NCBI RefSeq assembly: GCF_025602895.1
Contig: NW_026516280.1
Coordinates: 62,001 to 126,000, forward strand
Reading direction: 5' to 3'
Length of the DNA: 64,000 nt
Origin: Polychytrium aggregatum
Lineage: Eukaryota > Chytridiomycota > Chytridiomycetes > Polychytriales
Under the pieces are notes generated by a model. That model searched no databases. It worked only from the letters and a program-made list of their open reading frames with translations, and was not told the origin of the DNA. The position numbers and the translations under genes were made by a program. This document shows positions 57,672 through 64,000 of the stretch, one piece after another; position 1 is the stretch's first letter; each line of letters opens with the position of its first letter.

Positions 57672-58125
57672 GTAGAGTGCAAACGGGCAGGATTGTGTGC
57701 CAGTGGTGTCCGCCGCCTCTGTAGGCATTCTTATCGATCTGGCACTTGGCAAGACAGATCTCGTAAATACCAACAACACCGTGTTGCAATCGTCTTGACC
57801 ATTTGTTAGCCACAGTTGCAGATGAACAGCACAGCACAGAGGTTGCCAGGTAGAGTGCACTCTTGGTCGCAAGACGCAAGTCATCACCCTCGGCTCGGAC
57901 CCTGCTCGTTTGATGGCTGCGGGGCGTCGAGAGCGCGATCCCTGTTCTCTCCCAAAGCCCGAACTCGGAACTCGAGCTCGAGCGTCTGCATCGATCACCA
58001 TCGTGGGGTTGCGTCCTGCGAGCGGGCGAATACAATCAACCCGAGTCGATCCATAGCAGCAGGCACCGCTGCATCCGTGCAGTCCGCTTGTTCTGCAGCA
58101 ATCATTCGCTGAGCGACCGAGCGCC
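57672..58125. other. Intergenic region between UNG and TAF13
   Basis: 454 bp between tandem genes. No element recognised; it should hold the UNG terminator and the TAF13 promoter. Confidence 0.5.
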
Positions 58126-58778
58126 ATGTCGTCGTCAAACCCGCCAGCTGCCACACAGCCATCGGCCAAGAAGCGAGTCTTCACCAAAGACGGTGGGTAT
58201 CGTCTCTCCGTTATCCGTCTCGTGCGACTGAGCATCCGGGGTCAGGCCTTGCTGATGAATTTGAATGGCAATGCGTTTGTCCTGGATGTCACATTACGGC
58301 GGCCGGTTGGTCGATCTCCGGATGCTTCAAACCCGACACCTTGCGACCGCCGATCTTGCCGCAAATACAGTCAAGCAGATGCTCTATGGCTTTGGAGACG
58401 TCATCAACCCCGCACCAGACACCGTTGATCTGATGGACGAAATGCTGCAGGAGTTCATCGTCGATCTGGTGGGTGTCGCTGTCAGAGCAGGCGTTCAGAG
58501 GCGGTTGGGCAATGCTCCTGCCGGCAACCAGGCAGCCTAGCGTTCACTCGCACTCCAGCCACTTACCCCAGCGCTGACTGTCGTTGGTCCAGTGCCTCGA
58601 GGCCATGAAGTCGTCCAACAACAAGGTCCTTCTGAACGACTTTCTGTTTGCCCTTCGCCACGATCCCAAGAAATATGCCCGTGCCCATGAGCTGCTGGAA
58701 ATGGCCAAGAAGATTGCGCGAGACAAGCGGATCATGGACATTGAGGATTTGGTGGCAAATGAGAAGGCGCTCGAATAA
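58126..58778 (+). CDS. TAF13: TFIID subunit TAF13
   Basis: A histone-fold subunit of TFIID that pairs with TAF11 near TBP. Inferred exons 58126-58192, 58371-58468 and 58593-58778 join in phase (116 residues), which fits the small size of the family. The histone fold is clear: VKQMLYGFGDVINPAPDTVD (first helix and loop), LMDEMLQEFIVDL, then VLLNDFLFALRHDPKKYARA, which parallels the FLIRKDPRKFARV segment of other TAF13 proteins. The short N-terminus (SSSNPPAATQPSAKKRVFTK) is disordered. Confidence 0.92.
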
Positions 58779-59167
58779 GTCATCGAAGGAGAAGAAGCAA
58801 TTCCTCCGCCTTCCCTGGTCCGTCCGGTGGCCCAGACCAGGAATGGGTGGCCGATGGGAGTGCTATTCAAGCAGAGCGTGTGTTGTCATCAGCAGACGTT
58901 TTCTTCGTTGACGATGAATGTACCACTGGCATTCGCGGCAATAACATGCATCGATTTATGCGATGGGGGCTTTTCAATCGTAACATTTGCAGCCCTGTCC
59001 TGGGCTATGGAGGCCGCAGCCCGTCGGGGAGATGGCCACGGCCCACCGAACATGGACGGCGGAAACTTTCGCTTGCGAGAGCAGGGTCAAAAGCCCGCTC
59101 TCCCCCAGGGCCAGCCTCGGACGGTTGCTGCCCGGCGATCATCCGTCTCATCGGTGCCGACTTACTG
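58779..59167. other. Intergenic region between TAF13 and the next + strand gene
   Basis: 389 bp with no recognisable element. Confidence 0.5.
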
Positions 59168-60321
59168 ATGGCGGTCCGGTTCCTCCAGACAGATAACCTT
59201 GCCACATGGCATACGGCATTGGACAGCGAAATCAGAGCCGTCCAGGCTGCCTCATCTCGAGCCAAGAAGAGCGGCCCGAGCCTTGATGATCTACATGGCC
59301 AAGTGCATGGCAGCCTGGCCAAACGCATCCGCACAGAGCCATCGCCCAGTTTCTCTGTGGACGACCTCGGACTCGTTATGAAATGGAAGCTGTCGGTAGG
59401 ATTCATTGGCGGCCACCTGAATATGGAAGCCGGCAGGCTGTTGCCTCTGCGGGAATATTGACTCGGCCTGGCGTTGACCCACGCTCTACCTGCTGCATTT
59501 CGATCCATCTCCTCCTCACGATATCTGTGGTGTGATGCCTGCTTCGCGATGCAAAGATGGGCAAGTTCCGACCAAGACTCTTCTCTCTGGTGACCTCGAA
59601 CACTGATCAACTTGTGCAAAAGGCCACCCACGACGGGCTTGCTGCTGTGACTCCGGTCAGCACACTTGACTCGGTGGTCAGGGCAATCCAAGCCCTGTCG
59701 GTCCTGAGCGGCGTTGGGGTTGCAACAGCCTCAGGTAACAGCATGCAGCATCACCACTTGCAGCATCACCACTTGCAGCATCACCACTTGCAGCATGAGC
59801 GCCCTGCCTCGGCCTCCAGACTCGAGTCCGATGAGTTACCTGGTGATATCCGCACCTCGCTGAGCCTTCGCGTCACTTGTCCTCTGCCAGCGATCCTATC
59901 GATCTACGATCCATCGGTTCCATTCATGTCCGACGAAGCTCTCGCCGAAGTTGGACCTGCGGGCAAATTGGCATACACGTTGCCGGCATACAAGCGATTG
60001 TACGAGACGCTGAAGAGCAAGGCTGCGGAGCTCAACAAGCTCGAGGGGAAATCCCTGTGGACGCCGGGGGCATGCGAACGAGCCATCCGTTTCGGAACGA
60101 TTGCGCTTCGGCTTGGGGCTTTGGACAAGGATGCCTTTGAGTCTGCTGCCACAAACGATGTCAAGCCGTCTGAGGACGATCGTGGGAAACCGGAACAGCC
60201 AGTCGAAGGCAATGACGCTGCCAAAGCAAGCTCCCGTGGCAAGCGCAAGCGACAGAATGCGGACGATCTGACGGACAATGCATTGCTCCGTCGCTCTGCA
60301 CGCACAAAGCGAAAGTCGTGA
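59168..60321 (+). CDS. Unrecognised nuclear-type protein with helix-hairpin-helix-like core
   Basis: Inferred exons 59168-59395, 59557-59734 and 59891-60321 give 278 residues in phase. The core reads DDLGLVMKWKLSMGKFRPRL, then AIQALSVLSGVGVATASAIL, then PFMSDEALAEV and KLAYTLPAYKRLYETLKSKA. LSGVGVATAS has the shape of a helix-hairpin-helix hairpin. I believe similar uncharacterised proteins exist widely in eukaryotes but cannot name the family. The C-terminus has two basic clusters (GKRKRQ and RRSARTKRKS), suggesting nuclear localisation. DNA binding is plausible by inference only. The second intron (59735-59890) is 156 nt, a multiple of three, and contains no stop in frame. Retention would therefore insert 52 residues including a His-rich repeat into the hairpin. 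Confidence 0.75.
59743..59796. repeat. 15-nt tandem repeat (CATCACCACTTGCAG) within an intron
   Basis: Three perfect copies plus a partial fourth. Each unit ends in TTGCAG, itself a good 3' splice acceptor, so the array offers several competing acceptors inside the intron. Confidence 0.92.
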
Positions 60322-60801
60322 GGATTCCGAGGGCCACCGCATTCTGCTGCCGGGACTTCCAGCATGTGGAAAGTATTCGGCGTGAAAGCAGTCCGCATCC
60401 GCGCGGCTGCTTTCGAGAGCTTCAGGGACTCCGGATCGTCCGTGTGGCTGCTGTTGTGCTGCAATGTTCCCAAATAAAATGGGTCGATTTGATTTGCCCA
60501 CTGCTTCTAGGATTGCGAGTACATTCGCTGGTCCGTTCCATCTCAGCGGCCGAGTATCTGCGTTGTTTGGAGCCATGCCCAACAGCGCCCGCTCTTCTCT
60601 CATCGTCGGCGATACTCTGTCGAATGCTCTCGAACCACGGTCGTCTTGAACAGATCGGATGTAAGACCACAACAGTCCCATCATCGGCGGTAGCTTCGAA
60701 AATGTTGCAACTGGCCGTCTTGCGGATATATATATGTATTCAGGCAGTCCGGCTTCCTCAAATCGAGATGCCCCGCTCGATCGAAGGACGCTGTCGCCGA
60801 G
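60322..60801. other. Convergent intergenic region
   Basis: 480 bp between the stop of the helix-hairpin-helix-like gene and the stop of the glutaredoxin-like gene. A TATATATATG run near 60726-60737 may belong to a polyadenylation region. No gene seen. Confidence 0.5.
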
Positions 60802-61530
60802 TTACTGCAGTCGACCGCTCTCGACTCGGTCCTGGAGCATATCTGCGCCGCCAACAAACTCGATTGCGGCGCCGGGACATCCGAGCCAGACAAATGGCGA
60901 GGTAGTATGGTCCTTGGCGCCTGGAAGCTCCTGGTTTGGATGCCAACGATATGAGCCGACAAGGCAGAGACCGAGGCAGTCCAAGTGTTGGCGACGACCC
61001 GGATTGCATGCTGTGTTGTGCTGCAAGTTGTGCGGTGCTGCTGCAAGTTGTGTGGTGCTATCGACTCACCTTCTGGAGCCTCAGCTTGCGTTCATCCCAT
61101 TCTCCAACTGGGACTCCTTTGACGCTGACTTTGTAAAGCTCGGGGTTGCTGAGGGCAAGGCTCTGCGCCATCTTGGCGGCCTTTTGGAAATACCGGCATG
61201 TCGAGAAGCCCTCCTGTCATCAGGCAACAGGTCAAAGGTCTGAGGTCGCAGTGCCATTGGCAGACGTGCAAGAAAGCCCGCTCCGCAGGGATCTGCACCA
61301 CTCACCACATGGATACACCACTTGGCGCTGGAGGTCAGCGGGGGCTTGGGCTCGGGCTTGGGCTCTGCCACAAGAATCACCTGGGATGGCTTTGGGCTGG
61401 AGACGGCTGGGGACTGGGAGGGACTTGTGCTATGGGAGAACGACACAGACCAGACCAGCAGAGCGACAATGGCGGCCACCGGCAGCAGCCGAAGGAGACC
61501 CGACCGGATCCTGGGCAATCTCCAGAGCAT
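60802..61530 (-). CDS. Membrane-anchored glutaredoxin-like protein
   Basis: Inferred exons, in transcript order: 61530-61306, 61213-61070, 60930-60802; all phase 0 (165 residues). A basic start (MLWRLPRIRSGLLRLL) leads into one hydrophobic helix (VAAIVALLVWSVSF, about residues 17-31), then a Ser/Pro linker. The thioredoxin-like core has the strand and active-site loop KWCIHVEGFSTCRYFQKAAK, with a single Cys at the usual N-terminal catalytic position. A helix and strand follow (NPELYKVSVKGVPVGEWDER), then the cis-Pro loop TTSPFVW and the FVGGADML motif, which in glutaredoxins binds glutathione. Location in the secretory pathway, like yeast Grx6/Grx7, is an inference. The active site lacks the CPYC or CGFS sequence, so enzymatic activity is uncertain. 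Confidence 0.75.
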
Positions 61531-62761
61531 GGCGAAGGGCGCGTGGGTAGATGCAATACGACACGATGCGATGCGATGCGATGCGATGCGATGCGATGCG
61601 ATGCAATGCGATCCGATGCAATGCGATCCGATGCGATGTTTGGAATGGCACAGCCACAAGCCACGGCGCAAGAGGCAAGGGGAAAGGCGCAAGACGGCAG
61701 GCGCAAGGACCGTGTGACACAGGGCCAGAAATTTTTTTGCATTCCACAAGGATCGGACTCATGGACGACAGGAGCGCCAAAGGACAGGCATCACCGCCAT
61801 CGCCGGCATTTGCCATCGCCATCGTCGCTGCATTTGCCAATACCGTCGGCAGTTGGGTGGGTGAGGGGCCTGCAGCACCAGCGACCGGCCGCACGCAGTA
61901 CCGCCGTGCTGGGGTGTCTTGGGTGCCAGGCGGCACCGAGCAAGTGGGTCTGTCCACGACGATGACCCAATGCAATCCCGTCGGGCTGCATCGGTGCATC
62001 GGCGCATCGGCCACGCATCCGCACCACTGGAGCAACGGGTGCCTTGCGCCCAGAGCATCGAGTCGGTGTCGCCAGCACCACCATCGGCTGCAGCAGTGGT
62101 TGCCTCGTCCAGTTCGCTGGGAACGTCGCACACACGGACTGCATTTTTGGGTGGGTCACGGGTCTTGGTCCTCGCTCCCTCTCCCTCACTCACTTTTTTC
62201 TCCCCTGCATCGAACCCGCCAACCCCCCAGACCATCCGGCTTGGTCCTGCATCCACACCCGCCTGCTCCCGCTCTGCTCTGAAGTTCGTACCCCGCATAT
62301 AGAATCCGACGAGGCCCCTTCGTAAAGGTCAGCACCCCTCCGGCGCCCGAGATCCCGGTCGCCTGGCCGACCGGCTGCAGCATTGCCGGTGCAATCACTT
62401 CCCGGGCGGCAATCGAGCGCCGAGCCTGTCTATCGGCGTCGGCAACCAAGCATCTGGATTTCCCCGACGGTCCTGAGCCATCGAGCAGCCCATCTCTCAG
62501 ACCCGACCGCAACTCCCTCCCCCCGATCTGGCGAGATTGGCTTGCGGCAGTGGGGCAGAGCATCGATCCTTTCGCTTCATCGGCCGATTCTCTCGCCGGC
62601 CTGCATCTGCACACGTCTCTATCCCACCGAGCCCGCCAGTGCTGTCCTCACTGTCTCGTGTCCGTCTGCGCTGTGCTAATCCCCTGCACCCCTCTTCTCT
62701 GCAGCCAGGCTTCCCTACGAGTGATCTCTCCCACCGCTAGCTATTGATTTCGTTTCCGACC
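61531..62761. promoter_or_regulatory. Divergent intergenic region between the glutaredoxin-like gene and exportin-T
   Basis: 1.23 kb containing a GATGC pentamer array just upstream of the glutaredoxin-like start. A pyrimidine-rich segment lies around 62165-62285 and 62640-62740 before the exportin-T start. Several long open frames are compositional. No further gene is supported. Confidence 0.5.
61558..61640. repeat. GATGC pentanucleotide repeat
   Basis: Roughly 14 to 16 copies of a 5-nt unit, perfect on the left and mixed with CAATGC and GATCC variants on the right. It begins about 30 bp upstream of the inferred start of the glutaredoxin-like gene. Confidence 0.93.
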
Positions 62762-64000
62762 ATGGAGGATTTGGAAAGAGCCATCCTTGTCGCTTTGGAT
62801 CCCTTTGCCGACCCAAATGTGAAGCTCCAAGCGAATCAATACTATGCGCAGGTCAAGGCGTCTCCCGATGCCTGCAATCTGGCTCTTGGTCTCTTTATGA
62901 AGTCTCCTGCCAGGTAGGCAACCACTCGGCAATTATCGGTTTGCACGTCTGCTTGGATCGGGGCCGGGGGTCGGTTTGTCAGTGCCATTGCCCTGGTACA
63001 TTAACCGCACTCGGCCCGCTGGAATCGAGTCGCCAATTGCACATGCGGGTACCTGCCTCCCCCGGCTCCGACGTCGTTTACTCGCTGAGCGCTTATTCCT
63101 GCTGCCTGCGATACGGGAAAGACTGGACTCTTGCACGCTCGTCGAGCACCGAATGAGACGTTACAGCCGTGATTCGCCGATGCGATCACCCCTCCCCTCT
63201 CAATCGATTGATTTTTAACTCTATCGGAAACCCCACACGGCATCCCGCTGCGACGGTGACGCTGGCACCTTCCTTGCTTTCTCTTGCAATGCTCAGTGCC
63301 CCAGAGATTCGATTCATGGCATTACAGATGCTGGAAGAGGTGCTGCAGGCTAGCTATGAGGCACTTGAGCCCAACTTTCGGGTGCTGGTGCGCCAGCGCT
63401 TGTGGAAGTATCTCTCGGAGGAGATGCCGGAAACCGAAGTGATCTACATCAAGACGAAGCTGGTCGTTGTCCTTGTGATCCTGTTCAAAAACCAGTACTT
63501 GCAGGAGTGGCCTACCTTCTTTGACGAGCTGCTGTCTCTGCTGGAAACCACCAAGGGGACGCCAAAGTTCCCAACCATGGTCGACCTCTTTCTCCGGTTC
63601 TCGGTCACCATCGATACTGAGGTGGTTTCGCTCCTCATCGTCCGTTCTTCCAAAGAGACGGCACTGAATACGCTCATCAAGGACAAGATGAGAGAGCGGG
63701 ATGTGGCCCGTCTTGCTGCCGTCTGGTTCGACATCCTCGCCTCGCACCACCAGTCCAATCCCGAGATTGCCTGCGAGGCCCTGCACGTCATCGGCCTCTA
63801 TGTCTCGTGGATCGACGTCACCATCTTTGTGCATCCAACCTTCATGAACATGCTCTACCAGCTGCTCTCGGTGAACTCTGTGCGGTCCGCTGCTTGCCAG
63901 TGCCTCGTCGAGATCGTGGCCAAGGGGATGAAGCCCGCGGACAAGCTGCGGATGATCCATGAGCTGCAGCTGGTCAGCATTCTGGACCGTCTCCAGCTCG
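62762..64000 (+). CDS. LOS1: Exportin-T (tRNA exportin, LOS1/XPOT), 5' part
   Basis: A karyopherin that exports mature tRNAs with RanGTP. Exons 62762-62913 and 63297-64000 join in phase; the gene runs off the right edge, so the C-terminal two thirds are missing here. The N-terminus MEDLERAILVALDPFADPNV is typical of the family (DP-NAD...). Later motifs also match: EIRFMALQMLEEVLQ, WPTFFDELLSLLE, DLFLRFSVTIDTEVV, NTLIKDKMRERD, ALHVIGLYVSWIDVTIF and VEIVAKGMKPADKLRMIHEL. The IKDKMRER and YVSWID blocks distinguish it from exportin-1 and exportin-5. Confidence 0.92.

Noticed and set aside
59735-59890. His-rich QHHHL repeats as a constitutive protein segment
   Set aside because: The reading frame is open, but GT-AG ends and the restored hairpin motif after removal favour an intron; retention is kept only as a possibility.

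Overview
The window reads as a gene-dense, intron-rich nuclear fragment of a fungus with a GC-rich genome. Introns are mostly 60-400 nt with GT-AG ends, and several genes carry very small exons. Most protein-coding genes belong to families shared by all fungi and animals. A Kin1-type kinase with a KA1 tail, a short ABCC transporter, a large ER lipid-transfer protein and an exon-rich architecture point to an early-diverging, chytrid-like fungus. That placement is an inference; no rRNA or tRNA is present to anchor it. No mobile element, CRISPR array or obvious horizontally acquired gene was found.

Layout. 1-3839 (+) is a Kin1/MARK-type polarity kinase, cut at the left edge. 5424-7235 (+) is an unrecognised Ala/Ser/Pro-rich protein. 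7748-9777 (-) is a dual-specificity phosphatase with an unusual C-terminal half. 10274-11964 (-) is NBP35, a cytosolic Fe-S scaffold ATPase. 12499-14684 (+) is the SLT11/RBM22 splicing factor. 15354-17294 (+) is a membrane-anchored GT4-type glycosyltransferase. 18616-26069 (+) is an ABCC/MRP transporter with about 26 exons. 26467-29799 (-) is TFIP11/Ntr1. 30297-36369 (-) is a 1624-residue protein combining a membrane anchor, a TEX2/Nvj2-like SMP domain, a START-like domain and two GOLD domains. 38238-40637 (+) is NOP56. 41152-47192 (-) is SMC3 cohesin. 47589-52445 (-) is transportin (KAP104/TNPO1). 53498-55659 (-) is an acidic protein with a small conserved C-terminal module. 56118-57671 (+) is uracil-DNA glycosylase. 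58126-58778 (+) is TAF13. 59168-60321 (+) is an unrecognised helix-hairpin-helix-like protein. 60802-61530 (-) is a membrane-anchored glutaredoxin-like protein. 62762-64000 (+) is the 5' half of exportin-T, cut at the right edge.

The genes do not form one pathway. They are housekeeping functions: splicing (SLT11, TFIP11), ribosome and tRNA biogenesis and transport (NOP56, exportin-T), nuclear import (transportin), transcription (TAF13), genome maintenance (SMC3, UNG) and Fe-S assembly (NBP35). Several pairs are divergent and may share promoters: NBP35/SLT11, the SMP protein/NOP56, the acidic protein/UNG, and the glutaredoxin-like gene/exportin-T.

The most novel item is the 30297-36369 gene. 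Two different lipid-transfer folds (SMP and START) and two Golgi/secretory-type GOLD domains appear in a single predicted membrane-anchored chain. I know of no described protein with that architecture. All exon structures are inferred from splice motifs, reading phase and family conservation, not from transcripts.
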